Assembly (NCBI GenBank): GCA_035048485.1
Contig: CM068585.1
Span: forward strand, 19,462,501 to 19,526,500
Direction: 5' to 3'
Source: Pteria penguin
Taxonomy: Eukaryota; Mollusca; Bivalvia; Pterioida; Pteriidae
Length of the DNA: 64,000 nt
A program made the translations under genes and the position numbers. Below, piece by piece: positions 21,191-32,609 of the stretch (within the stretch, counting starts at the first letter, position 1; each line of letters opens with the position of its first letter). The notes beneath the pieces are model-generated. The model did not search any database. It was given only the letters and a program-made list of their open reading frames with translations, and was not told where the DNA came from.

Positions 21191-23040
21191 TGAATATGTT
21201 ATGTTAGCTCAGAATAGATAAGGGTCAGAGTGAAATGCTACTGTTGAATACAGAGGGTTATGCTGAACTACACAAATTAGCATGTCAGTATAGATGTTTG
21301 AACGTTATTTATTTTGATGATATTTACCTCATTGCGAGAACAGTTAAACAGCTTCTATAATTGAAAACAGATAATAATAAATGTACATTATATGTCTGCA
21401 TTTGATTATCAATCAAATTGCATATGTGTTTAATTTTCTGTTGGATACTGTATTTTACAAAATCGTTTGCGTTATGCTAACGATTATGTCGGAGACAAGT
21501 TACGTAACATAAGTCTATTGTTTCATTTCATCATTATGAAAAGGCAATTATTGCACTTAAGTGAATCATTATTACCGCTGTTGCACATGAGGTTTGCTTG
21601 GCTCAACTTCACTCAATGTTCCCAGAATTTCTGCCCAATAGAAAGAGGTACAGGTATAGACTTCCGCATGGCACTTCGCACAGTGACCCAATTATTAGGT
21701 ATTCATGCATCCAAAAGATATAACGATTTCATTGTTCTAATAACATGTCCTCAGGCAGAGCATGGCTCTGAATTCTTCACATCAGCATAATTATTTTAGT
21801 CGGGTGAGATCAGTAGCAATGCCTGTAGTTTTCATTAGGCTCTTGGAACTTGACATGCATGTATCCTTGCATGTATCATCCTACAGCGTCTGTATTATGT
21901 TTTCTATGTAACATATATCATGTGTGGAGCTTGTCTCGTCTCCAACAGAAATTGTATTTATCTCCAGCTGATTGTATTTTATTTGATTTAACCATCATAC
22001 ATAAAGTAAGTTAAAATATGTATATTCATGTTGTCGACAAACGAGTGTATGAGCATTCGAATTTCATCTTTATTTAAGTTTGAATGCCTTCAATTAAAAT
22101 TCAGTTTGGTGACAAATTCACCAGTTTTGCATCACTTCTGTATGTTTCCACTCCATTTTTTATGTGGTCTGTATATATAGATGATGTTTAAAAAGAATTT
22201 ATTACGGAGATAACACTTTTTACAGACAATTTCTTCAGGTTGTATGCATATGTTTATTCGTTGTGAACGATGTGTATCTCTTTATCCAGTATTACCCCTT
22301 ACAAGATAACGCCGATTTTATATCAAATCACTTATTTTAGAGTAATGTTAAGACCATTTCCGACTTTTGTGGTGAAATATTACAGCAGTAATATATGTCA
22401 GTGGACCAGTGACATGAAGGAAATAAAATCGAATTATTTTCAGAAGATGATTATAAATGACCATCTTAAAGAAAAGGACCTTGACATTTATTTCGATATA
22501 TATAATACTACCCCAGGTCAGTGTTCGACATTAACTTTTGAGAGAGGTGGGCTGGTTAGACTGCCTCTCGGAAATTATACCCGTCCATATTCAAATCGAG
22601 GTGGTTCATCATGTAGCTGAAGTGATTCATTAGTCCAGATACTAAGGTAATATTACGTGTTACAAGAGACTTCAAACCTACAGAATTTTTTCCCGTCCAC
22701 CGCCGATTTTTACTCGACAATGTCGGTCGGACCCTGCAGATACATATTATACATATGTGTATGCATCTTGTGTAGAGGAAATTCGTAATTAATATACATA
22801 TACATGTAAATACATATATGAAACTTTAGGAGACACTTTTTATTGGTATCGAATAAATAAATAGTATTGTTTGGTATGTGTAATCATAGTTTTGTGCTGG
22901 AAATCTCAATAGTTCAATTTCTGGTTTTAAATCCATGAGTAAGAGTAGCATATGCTTATTTGTTAATTTGTTTCATGTCATCCCCTAGAAATTCACTTAT
23001 ATGATCAGGGCAACTGTCTGATGCATTGCACCTCTAAATT
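21191..23040. other. Intergenic, no supported gene
   Basis: Frames at 21467-21790 and 22270-22620 are open by chance as far as I can tell: no homology, no splice context, biased AT-rich codons. Confidence 0.5.
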
Positions 23041-23195
23041 AATACTGATGTAACAGACACACAATAGGATCTTTAACTTGCCCTGGCCTAACTTGGTCTC
23101 GGTTTGACAGTCTTTTAGGAGAGGCAGGGCACGAACGAGCCCCGGTATGACTCGAACCTGGGAAGTGCCAAGCACAATACCGGCCTCGCCGGCTT
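23040..23195 (-). mobile_element. tRNA-derived SINE copy
   Basis: On the minus strand, GGTTCGAGTC (23149-23158) is a good box B, preceded by GCCGGCGAGGCCGG and followed by ATACCGGGGCTCG. The distal part AAAGATCC matches the body of the copies at 5.4 and 42.8 kb. Confidence 0.6.
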
Positions 23196-23698
23196 CAGTA
23201 GAATATGTACTCGGTAAAGCATGTATAACGCGCTTTGATAATAAACTGTATTTCTTGTTTTACAAAGTGTACTTTATGGGTAATAGTTTTTCGGCTTTAC
23301 ACACTTCGTTGTACGTATGTAGTTTAGGACAATGCGAATATATCAGTTTACAAATTTGATCTTTGAAATTTAGCTACATGTGTATTTTGAGTTTTCACCG
23401 TAAATTGTGTGAGTAATTTACTGATATATATATATAACATTAAATAGTAAAATCTCTATTTACCTACATGTTGACTTACATGCATTTAGCACGTGTATCG
23501 AGGATTAAACCCTTTTTATAGCCAGATTTTCTATATCTATAGGAAACAATTTCTCATTTTATTTTCTTTTATCGCCAAACAAAACTTTCTCTATGTACAT
23601 CTGTTTTTGCTTTGCTGTCTTAATATATCTAAATATATTAAAATTTTGTTTGTTATATGTGTTACTAATTTAGATTTGAATGCGTACATTTTATTTTT

Positions 23699-24100
23699 GA
23701 GTCGGCTTCGGTGAAGCCGCACTCATTGCAATCACTTTCTTTTCAGGGGTTATAACTTTCACAACTGTACAGGAGATGTAATACGGCGCTGAAAAATTAA
23801 GTGCTAAAGAATCTCTGATATCATCTTCAAAATTCTTCATTAGAAGATATATCTGTAAGATTTATGACGGTCAGATAACTCAAGCTATACGTTGACAATG
23901 TTTTTTCACCCAAAAAGGATGTGCAAACCTCGCGTAATAGCATTGACGATGGTTTTTTTTTTTCACCTGAAAAGGATGTGCTAACCTCGCGTAATAATAC
24001 TAATTTATTCAGTACTTTCCTATTCGGATACTCGCTGTATATTAGTTCGCTATCGGTATGGTTCTAATTCGTATTTTCATTTTCGTTTAAAGCAATTTTT
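23699..24100 (+). repeat. Hairpin-headed repeat, copy 1
   Basis: It begins with a hairpin, GAGTCGGCTTC-ggt-GAAGCCG-c-ACTC (23699-23724). CTTTTCAGGGGTTATAACTT, then CGCTGAAAAATTAAGTGC, AAATTCTTCATTAG and CGCGTAATAATA follow in order. The same blocks recur in copy 2, which starts immediately after. A related GAGTCGGCTT lies inverted at 24966-24975. Confidence 0.65.
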
Positions 24101-24430
24101 GAGTCGGCGCTCTCATAGAGCGCTAGACTCAATGGCATCGCTTTTCAAATTCTCGCTTTTCAGGGGTTATAACTTTCACTACCGATATAGAGCTTTCTAC
24201 GCCACTGAAAAATAAAGTGCCGAAAAATTACTGATGTTGTCTTAAAAATTCTTGATCAGCACAATGTACCTTTAGCTCAGTTAATTTAAGCTAAACATAA
24301 ACTAGTTTCAATAACTTGAAAAAGGAGTTGCAATAATGTTTTCAAATTTCGCGTAATAATATGTAGTTGTAACTACTTTACGATGTGTTTACCACCGACA
24401 TCGTCGGATGTACTAGATTGTGTAATTCTC
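24101..24430 (+). repeat. Hairpin-headed repeat, copy 2
   Basis: It begins with GAGTCGGCGCTCT-cat-AGAGCGCTAGACTC (24101-24130), another stem-loop with a different stem sequence, then the same ordered blocks (CTTTTCAGGGGTTATAACTT, CACTGAAAAATAAAGTGC, AAATTCTTGAT, CGCGTAATAATA). It is head to tail with copy 1. Confidence 0.65.
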
Positions 24431-25595
24431 CGGACAAAGCATTTGTCTTGATCTTGTATCGCTTGTTTTTATCGAGATATTTCAATTAAAGGTTTCCCCA
24501 ACATGTTCTGGAACTTTAGTTCTTTTTCACATATATGACAAATTTAAAGATCGATCTTCCCGCATTTCCTCTGATAATGAAAATGCATTATAAATATTTA
24601 GCTAAATGTTGTATGTTTCCAAATATAAATGATGTTAAAACATTATGAGAATCGTGAATAAGATGGTTATTTAATGTCCCACTTGAAGGAATGTCGTTCC
24701 TTGGCTCAGCTTCGACTCGTGACAACAATGCAGTAAAACTTGTTGCCATGAAGTTGTCGATTGCACGTTCATCTCGGATACAAGCAATTGCAAACTCTTT
24801 GCCGTAAGATAGTATGAAGAGAGCAAATTTTATTAGCATTTTGTACATAGGTATAATGACGATGTAGTTGCAACAAAGACCTAATTTTTGCCCCCCCCCC
24901 CCCCCCCTGAAATCCTGAATCCGCCACTAAAATGGTAAAATGAGTACATACTTAAAATCAGCAAAGCCGACTCTCAGGACTTTTGAGTCCTTTGATTTCA
25001 ATACTGTTCTGGTGGTACAGCTTGGGCATGGTTAAGATTATGACCTGTTGTTGAACACGTGTACATTCGCTATGGTCTATACCTAGTACCCACAGTTTCT
25101 ATTGAGGCCCCTTTCTGATACTGGCCATTATATCATTCAAAATAAAGGTTATAAGATTTATAATGTAGCGATTCGAAGAAATTCCGTACCGGGACTTGTC
25201 GATTAAGAGCCGAGTTCTTTACCATTTAGCCATGCCATGTTTTTCGTGATTTCTTGCTACATTAGATTAGATTTAGACTTTCTTCGGTACCAGTGTAGTT
25301 TAAACGTTAAAATTACACAGTTATGTAAACTAAACACCATTTTTTCTTATCTTTTCATGTGAAGTATAATTGCACAACGTACAAATATATTCCTCGGTCT
25401 GATAATCTTCGTTCTTCGTTTTTATGTTATCAATGTTCGATATGTGTGATTACATACTCAGCAGGAATATAATGATACTAATCCGTCCTGGTTTATCTTG
25501 AATCGTGTTGTTTACTGGAATATTCTCTTACGCGATTCTCAGCAAGGCCAGTTCTGATATGTGTGTAGATTGGATGGTCTCACATACCTAATATA
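24431..25595. other. Intergenic with a C-tract and a faint tRNA-like fragment
   Basis: A C-homopolymer at about 24891-24907 is followed by AATCCGCCACT, a mark of a repeat also seen near 34.05 and 40.68 kb. At 25175-25245 the minus strand reads like a decayed tRNA-derived fragment. No gene. Confidence 0.45.
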
Positions 25596-25599
25596 AAGC

Positions 25600-26225
25600 A
25601 ATATGTTAACATATCGAGATCGTCGATATGTAAGTAGTGTACATGGTTCCACTATGAAATTGTTAACGACGAGATCGTAAAGTTACAGGTACATATATCC
25701 ACTGAGGAGTTGGTAACATATTAGGATCGAATAAATATAGGTTATATGTATCCGCTATAAAGTTGTTAACATATCGAGATCTTATAGCTAGTGTACACGT
25801 CTCTCGCTATAAAGCTGTTAACATATCGAGAGTAGAGCTATAGTGTACATGTCTCCCGCCATAAAGTTGTTAACATATCGAGATTGTAGAGCTATAGTGT
25901 ACATGTCTCCCGCCATAAAGTTGTTAACATATCGAGAGTAGAGCTATAGTGTACATGTCTCCCGCCATAAAGTTTTTAACATATCGAGAGTAGAGCTATA
26001 GTGTACATGGGCCTGGCTATAAAGTTGTTAACATATCGAGACTGTAGAGCTAGATTGTAAATGTGTCTGGCTATAAAGTTGTTAACATATCGAGAGTAGA
26101 GCTATAGTGTACATGTGTCTGGCTATAAAGTTCTTAACAGATCGAGATTGTAGAGCTAGATTGTAAATGTGTCTCGCTATGAAGTTATTAACATTCCGAG
26201 ATTGTAGAGTCGTAGTGTACATGTG
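25600..26225 (+). repeat. 52/54-bp minisatellite, about 11 copies
   Basis: Units contain GTTAACATATCGAGA, GTAGAGCTATAGTGTACATG and CTATAAAGTT. From 25771 the spacing is 52, 52, 54, 52, 52, 54, 52, 54 bp. The 2-bp difference comes from AGATTGTAGAG versus AGAGTAGAG variants. Copies decay to the left. Confidence 0.85.
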
Positions 26226-26749
26226 TCAAAAGGTAAGTGGGGTTTAATTTCCCAATGTATCAGATTTTCCCCATAAACTGTTGGCCTAGAGGAAAATATA
26301 CACAATATTCTTTCTGACGATTTTAAACACGTAATTCGCCGTCTGATATGTCTGAGAACTAAAATATTCTATTGTAGCTGATAAACAAAGATCATTTTGC
26401 TTTACTCAGAGCAGAACAAGAGTTCTCAGGAGATTCTCTTCCGATAGGAAAATTTTGTTATAATGTTTGACGCCTACGTGACCCTGCAGATTAGTAAGAT
26501 AGTATACTCATTTAGAACTTGGTCTTATGTGCCACTTTTTAGAACGTCTCACACCTTCTCATTTTACAAGCAATGGTGAATATCATTTCCACTTACAAAG
26601 TAGAATGTAAGTATATGTTGCTTCTATAGGTTTTATTTAATAAAATGTCGCCATCTTATTAAAGCTATCGTATATCTGTACAGAGCTGTTGAGTATATGT
26701 TAAGCTGTCGTATGTATGTAATTATCACGTTTGCCCCTGTGTTCTGTCT

Positions 26750-27075
26750 CTATAAGGTAAAAATCCTTACTAAGTGTTTCTGTAAAATTGTATCGTGTAT
26801 TTTTGTAAAGTTTCCTTTTGATTCTATGTAAAGTTATACGAAGTATCTCTGTAAAATTGTATTTTGTGTCTCTGTAAAGTTACCGTTTGCCGGGACGTAT
26901 ATATCTATATATATACGTCCCAGCCGTTTGTTACTCTTTAAAGTTGTACAAAGTGTTTCTGTAAAATTGTACCGTGTTTCTTTGTAACGTTACCTTGTGT
27001 TTCTCTGTAAAGATGCACAAATTGTCTCTGTAATCGTGTCTTTGTAAAATTACCTGGTATTTCTCAGTAAAGTTG
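26750..27075 (+). repeat. Degenerate TCTGTAAAGTT-type array, block 1
   Basis: Short words such as GTGTTTCTGTAAAATTG and GTCTCTGTAAAGTTACC recur every ~25-35 bp. The same array resumes at 28376 and 28704 after two insertions, and fades out near 29350. Confidence 0.7.
26892..26921. repeat. Perfect 13-bp inverted repeat
   Basis: GGGACGTATATAT, a 4-nt loop, then ATATATACGTCCC. It sits inside the degenerate array and is unlike its units. Confidence 0.8.
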
Positions 27076-28375
27076 CACTGGCGTAGCTCGGCAGTAAAAA
27101 AGGGGTGGGGATTGGGGGCACAATCTTCCAAAAGTGAAAAGCAAAAAAACAAAAACAAAAACAAAAAAAAAAACAAATTTCGAAAAAGCTATTTTTAGCA
27201 CGAAGGTCACAGTGAAGGTCTCAAGGTCATTGACCTTGTCCGGTGTCAATTGAAAGGGCTTCATTAGTGGAGTATGCATGCCAAATACGAAGTCTATCTT
27301 TTACGGTTCAAAAGTTATGGCGTAGGTTTACAACAGCCACAAGACAGGACAAAAACAATTTGTCCCAGATCTTTCGATCCGGCGCATAAAAAACTTCAGT
27401 TTGAATTTATTCCAATTTCTCTTTCTGAATGATTAAATAAAGGACGAATTATTTACTTTTAGTGGCTACTATGGCTACTAATCAGCAGCAAAACATGTTA
27501 CAGCGTGGTTATTTTTTATTTCACACTTTTATGCAAAAGTTAAATGGGTGGTATGCACATTAAAGGTCCGTGGCTGCTCATCATGTTACAATGTTCACAC
27601 TTTTTATACTTTCCAAAGAAAGCTTCACGGTGATCGTTCTTGCTGACGAATTGTCTTGCAATTTGAATGTCAGACACGTTCTCAGTCAGAGTCTCATTCG
27701 AAAGACAGAGCACCGGTATGCCCCCGACGGGTGTCGAACCCGGACCTCTTGGTCACAAGTTGAACAATTCAACTCATCCACTGGGCTACACCTGCTTATA
27801 TCTTTCAGATAAGAGCAAACTATAATAATGCGACTCTATTGCATAATCTCGGACTTGTATAATATCATTCAAAACAATTCCATTACAATGGAAGACATCA
27901 CACTAATGCATAAGCTGAAAGATAATTTGTTGGCGAAACTTTCTAATGTTGCAATATGTTGCGTAATCATTCAGGATACATCAACCGCCAGTAAAACAGA
28001 TAACCTTATTTGAATTTTGTATGAAGTAAATTAATACCATACGGCGGCTTCGTCTAGCCTACAAAGCATGCTGCATATAACGTCACGCCACGGAGACAAC
28101 CCTTAAAAAAGGTTGTTCCAATGACGTACATATATTACGGCATGCTTAGCAGACACCGGAAGTGAAGTTGTGATCCGAAATCGGTTGCATCCAATTTCAG
28201 ATCGTAATTTTGTAGTTACGGATTAAAAATCAGACATTAAAAATATAAAGTTTAAGTTTTAAGTTTATTTAAGTTTATTCAAACTTTAAATATTTCTCTA
28301 AAAGTGGGGGGGGGGGGGGCACAACCATTGAAAAGTGGCGACACGTGCCCCCCCCCCCTTTCTCATACGCCCTTG
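27076..28375. mobile_element. Composite insertion in the array, with G/C-rich ends
   Basis: The array stops at TGCACTGGCGTAGCTCGG (G-rich downstream) and resumes after CCCCTTTCTCATACGCCC. The ends are roughly inverted (GGCGTAGC against GGGCGTATG). Inside lie a GACCTTG-type repeat (27200-27330), a SINE (27640-27795), and a stem ACAACC...GGTTGT near 28095-28116. Borders are approximate. Confidence 0.45.
27640..27795 (-). mobile_element. tRNA-derived SINE copy (best preserved head)
   Basis: The minus strand has box A-like GTAGCCCAGTGG (27778-27789) and box B GGTTCGACAC (27731-27740), then ATACCGGTGCTCTGTCTTTCG, which matches the post-tRNA module of the 5.4-kb copy. Confidence 0.7.
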
Positions 28376-28538
28376 AGTTGTATAAAGTGTTTTTATAAAA
28401 TTTTATTGTGTGCCTCTGTAAAGCTACCGTATGTTTCTATAGTTACCTTTCCTTGTGTTTTTGAATAGTTACCTTGTGTGTCTGTACAAATTGTCTCTGT
28501 AATTGTGTTTCTGTAAAATTACCTGGTGTTTCTCTATA
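28376..28538 (+). repeat. Degenerate TCTGTAAAGTT-type array, block 2
   Basis: Same words as block 1, between the composite insertion and the 161-bp MITE. Confidence 0.6.
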
Positions 28539-28699
28539 CAACTGAGTGATCGTCAAATGCCCAACATCACACAATTTGGCACACTTGTTCATTATGACGT
28601 CATAAATAAATTGTCCGTCAAACATGAATTTAACTATGACGTCACAATGGAACTACGTAATGGGCGTGGTTAAAGTTGGATCTGGCAATCCCTCAATTG
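28539..28699. mobile_element. 161-bp MITE with TATA target duplication
   Basis: It is flanked by TATA (28535-28538 and 28700-28703), equally readable as a TA duplication. The ends CAACTGAGTGA and TCCCTCAATTG are inverted repeats with two mismatches. It interrupts the TCTGTAAAG array. Inside are the palindrome TTATGACGTCATAA and a second TGACGTCA site. No coding capacity. Tc1/mariner-type insertion is the simplest reading. Confidence 0.65.
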
Positions 28700-28703
28700 T
28701 ATA

Positions 28704-29360
28704 AAGTGTTTTTGTAAAATTTTATTGTGTGTTTTTGTAAAGCTACCCTATGTGTTACCTTCTCTTTTGTTCTTGAGTAGTTACCTTGTGTGTCTCTGTA
28801 AATTGGTTAATGTGTTTAAGATGTATTTATGTGTTTCTATAGTTACCTTGTTTGTGTTTTTGAATAATTACCTTGTGTGTCTGTAAAATGCTTTACATAT
28901 CCTGAGACAGTCAGCGGAAATGGGAAAGAATTAGTATAAAAGTCGTGCAGTAACTGTTAATTCAAGCTCATCTTTTTGTATGGTTAATTGACCATCATGA
29001 GATATGGTCAGTCAATCAGTAGTCATGTTTTATACATCACCATGATCTGCACAAAGCGGTAGAATTCTTTTCAAGAGCAGATAAATTAACTTACTGAATC
29101 CTCCTGTATCTGTCTTTGTAAAGCTGCAAAAAGTCTCCCTGTACAGTTGATATTTGTATCTTTGTATAACTGATTATGTGTCGCTGTAGAATTTCCTGAT
29201 GTGTATCTTTAAAGTAGCCCCTTATATGTCTTTATTTCCGTTCTGTGTGTCTTTGTCACGTTGTTTAGTGTGTCTTTGCAAAATTGTTGTGCATCTCTGT
29301 AAAGAAGATTTGCGTATGTCTGTAAAGATGCATTATGTGCTTGACTGTACAGATACCTTC
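28704..29360 (+). repeat. Degenerate TCTGTAAAGTT-type array, block 3
   Basis: Continues block 2 after the MITE, with unrelated DNA at about 28900-29100, and fades near the GT microsatellite. Confidence 0.55.
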
Positions 29361-29369
29361 TGTACTCCC

Positions 29370-29376
29370 GTATAGA

Positions 29377-29432
<56 letters not shown>

Positions 29433-29456
29433 TATCTGTCTGTCTGTCTGTCTATA
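29370..29456 (+). repeat. (GT)n microsatellite followed by (CTGT)n
   Basis: About 30 GT dinucleotides, then TCTATCTGTCTGTCTGTCTG. Polymorphic in length in most species. Confidence 0.95.
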
Positions 29457-29459
29457 AAG

Positions 29460-30475
29460 ATACTATATGTGTGTGTCTCTAAAGGTACTTCTTCAGTTAT
29501 AATTTTGAAGATTGCCGCATATATCTGTAAATCTGCGTATCTAAACTAAAGACTTATATAATTTATTTAATGTATTTTCGGCATTTCTGATTTTACTAGA
29601 GCAAATTAAAGCCAGCGAAAGTGCGAAATAAGGAATCAACACAATTTCTTTCCTTTTCTTTTTAATTATTTTTTTCCACATACTGTATTCTGGTTGAATG
29701 AACAAATAACTGTAATATTACCTTTGTGATATATTGTGAATTAGATTTTGGAATGTGTTTTGTACACAATAATGTGTCTTGGGAACAATGTACACATACT
29801 GCTTTCAACATCTCTCGGTCGTTGGCAATTATTAGTTTGTTCACAGTCAACTTATTTATCTCTATTCGTAAATGGCAATAAATATCTTTTCAAGAATGTT
29901 CCGTTATAGTCAGGAAACAACATGGTATGATGTAGTTCATTTCACATAAAGTTAAATTCTACTTAATTCCAGAGAAGGCAAAAGCTGTAAGGAAGTGGGG
30001 TACTACGCTACCTATGGATACACTACTTGTAGATCGTCGCCACCCCTGGATCCACCCATTGATCTACCAAAAGCTGTGTACCTGTAGTGGACAGTGTGAT
30101 CGAATGACTATTGTTTAACTTTGGTGTGAACCTCATGGTCAATAGACTCTATTATGATAGACTGTAGTAAGTTCTTATTAGTTGTATTATATGTCGATTA
30201 TGCTTGATATATTAATTGATTTCATTAAAGATAAAAACATTTCACCGACTTGTCTATTTCGTCGCATACACAACACAAAAAATCAACCTACAGGAAGTAC
30301 TGCCCTACAGGGTTCCTGATTTGGTGCCGTAATAACCAACGCGAAGTACTGCCCTACAAAGCTATATGTTCTAAAATATGATTTGTTTACCTTCGCTGTC
30401 TTGACGTGATTCGATGTTTTGCATGAGCTATATTGAGTTATTATCTTTCATACCCATAACATTTGTGTTGTGTTG
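29460..30475. other. Intergenic, no supported gene
   Basis: AT-rich with chance frames only. GTACTGCCCTACA occurs twice near 30298-30360. Confidence 0.5.
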
Positions 30476-30479
30476 TTGT

Positions 30480-31175
30480 TATTCATACTCGGTGTGTTTG
30501 TTTTTCATGCTAAACATATGAGCATTGTGTTGTTGCAATTTATACGCTGTGTTCGTTCTTAGCGCTAGATGTATTTGTTTTGTGTTGTTATCATAGATTG
30601 TTATAATAATGTTTAAACATATTAAATGTTTTAAATAATAGTGTAACACATACTCTGCGTCTATGTGTTTGATGCTAAATGTGTTCACTTTGTGTTGTCA
30701 TTCATACTCAAAGTGTTTGTTTTTAGTGCTATATGTATTGGCTTTGTGTTGTTGCCATATGTACTCGTTGTGTTTGTCTTTCATGCTAAGTGTATGTGTT
30801 GTTGTCATTCATACTCACGTATGTTTGTTCCTTGCGCTAAATGTGTATGTTATGTTATTGTCATTTATACTTTGTGTATTTTTTTCGTGCTGAATGTGTT
30901 TGCTTTGTGTTGTTACTCATACTCAGTGTTAGTTCATCATGTTAAATGTGTTAGTTAGCTTTTGATGTTGCCATTCATGCTCGTTGTGTTTGTTTTTCTA
31001 GCTGAATGTATTCGTTTTGTAGTTTTTTTCTTTCATACTCAATGTGTTTGTTTCTCATGTTTAATATGTACGCCTTTGTTCTTATAATTCATACTCACTG
31101 TGTTTGTTTCACGTGCTAAATATGTTTGCTGTATGTTGTAGCTGTTTATAACCAAAACGTTGTCGTTGTATTAGT
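30480..31175 (+). repeat. ~57-bp minisatellite, about 12 diverged copies
   Basis: Units read roughly TTCATACTCAGTGTGTTTGT, then TTTCATGCTAAATGTGTTTG and CTTTGTGTTGTTGTCA. CATACTC-type anchors fall about every 46-62 bp. The open frames here (for example 30665-30958) are made by the repeat. Confidence 0.8.
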
Positions 31176-31952
31176 TCCATTAATACTCATTATGTTCATG
31201 TATATGTATATGTACTTCACATTATTTTCTGCATTTGCATGGACGACTGATACATGTTTTCAATATCACTGATTTACATAGTGGATGTGAATTTCATGTT
31301 CAGCATTTCTTTATGTCGCATTATTCAAATTCTTTGAGTTTATTTTCGGTTTTCCGTGTTTTCTGTTGTCTGCGCCATGACTTCTAATTCTCATCGCTGA
31401 CTTTAATAATGATTCACGTTTTCTTTTTGCTATTATTCCCTTATTGTCTTGCATTGCCTTATTGCCTTCCGTATTTGTTGCAATCAGTTTAATATTTTTC
31501 CCCTTTCCTGTTGCATATGTAGATATTTGAAATCTGAACCATCATTAACCAAAAAGCTACAATTGCGAATGTTTATGAATAATTTCTTCTTGAAGATTTT
31601 CATAAATTTAAAATATGACATTATAATAAGGCAGAGAAAAACAACTTTCGATTTTCAAATTTATCGGCTTTGTTCTTACAGAGTTATTGGATTTGAAGCG
31701 GAGAGAACTTAGAAATTTACTTTTTATAATTGAAGGATTACAGCAAGCTGTCTAATTAACAAAGGCGATATCTTTATATTACGTCAGAAAATGAGATTAC
31801 ATGAGAAGAATTTTGTAAGTATATAGGTAATACTGAGATAAAACAGAGGAAGACCCCTTTTAATTTTCATATTTTTGGATGTGTCATTACGGTGTTATGA
31901 GACTTTATAGGGCGGTATATATCCAAGCTGTGCCGGACTTATTTTAAGCCTA

Positions 31953-32066
31953 TTGTCATGTTCTAATTTTTTTAATTTACTTGGGGGGGGGGGATTAAAT
32001 ACAAAAATTAGAGCATGACAACTATTTACCACCCCCGAGTAAATTAAAAAATTAGAACATGACAAA
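31953..32066. repeat. Foldback repeat with G-tract loop edge
   Basis: The left arm TTGTCATGTTCTAATTTTT...AATTTACTT plus a G-run (31953-31993) is complemented by CCCCCGAGTAAATTAAAAAA...TAGAACATGACAA (about 32032-32065). A third, partial AAAATTAGAGCATGACAA lies between them. Confidence 0.75.
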
Positions 32067-32089
32067 TATCACCGGGGCACTTTCGGACT

Positions 32090-32330
32090 TTATTATTGTT
32101 TTAGTTATTGACCTTGTGAACTTGACCAGCATCTCAAAATATGGCCATAACTTTTCAACCGTGATAGCTAGTGCTTTCATATTTTATTTGTGTTTTTCTT
32201 GTGGTGAGACCTTTGTTATCTATATGCATGTGTGTCTCAACGGTGTTAAAGGACTTGGGGAATGTTTTCGCAGCCTTCCCGGAAAGCCTATCAGCGTGGC
32301 CTTTCTAACTTCGTCAGAGTTATAGTTTTA
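32090..32330 (+). repeat. Diverged single copy of the GACCTTGAC / CATAACTTTTGAAC repeat type
   Basis: Blocks TTGACCTTGTGAACTTGACC, GGCCATAACTTTTCAACC and CTTGTGGTGAGACCTTTG appear in the same order as in the array at 1.65-2.36 kb. Confidence 0.5.
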
Positions 32331-32446
32331 ATTGTTACTATTCTTTGCATATTACTGTTTCGAATTCCCTACAGAATTACATTACAATGCCGAATATTGA
32401 CCATTTTCAATTTAAGAGAATTTCAATCACATTTATTGCATTTATA

Positions 32447-32604
32447 GAAAATAAAGGGACATTTTAGGAGTTCTTAGTGTTGTGTAGATTCTCTGTATAA
32501 TTAAACGAAAACCATAAAATTTATAAAAAATAAAGGGACATTTAGGAGTTCTTAGTGTTGTGTAGATTCACTGTGTAATTAAACGAAAACCATAAAATTT
32601 TACA
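32447..32604 (+). repeat. 79-bp direct tandem duplication
   Basis: AAATAAAGGGACATTTTAGG through AAACGAAAACCATAAAATTT occurs twice, almost identical with a few substitutions and one indel. It looks recent. Confidence 0.9.
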
Positions 32605-32609
32605 TTGTA

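Noticed and set aside
22270..22620. 116-residue + frame
   Set aside because: No family recognised, no splice or promoter context, composition like surrounding AT-rich DNA; most likely chance.
27731..27789. Functional tRNA gene
   Set aside because: Boxes A and B are present, but the arms do not fold into a full cloverleaf and SINE sequence follows; tRNA-derived SINE head instead.
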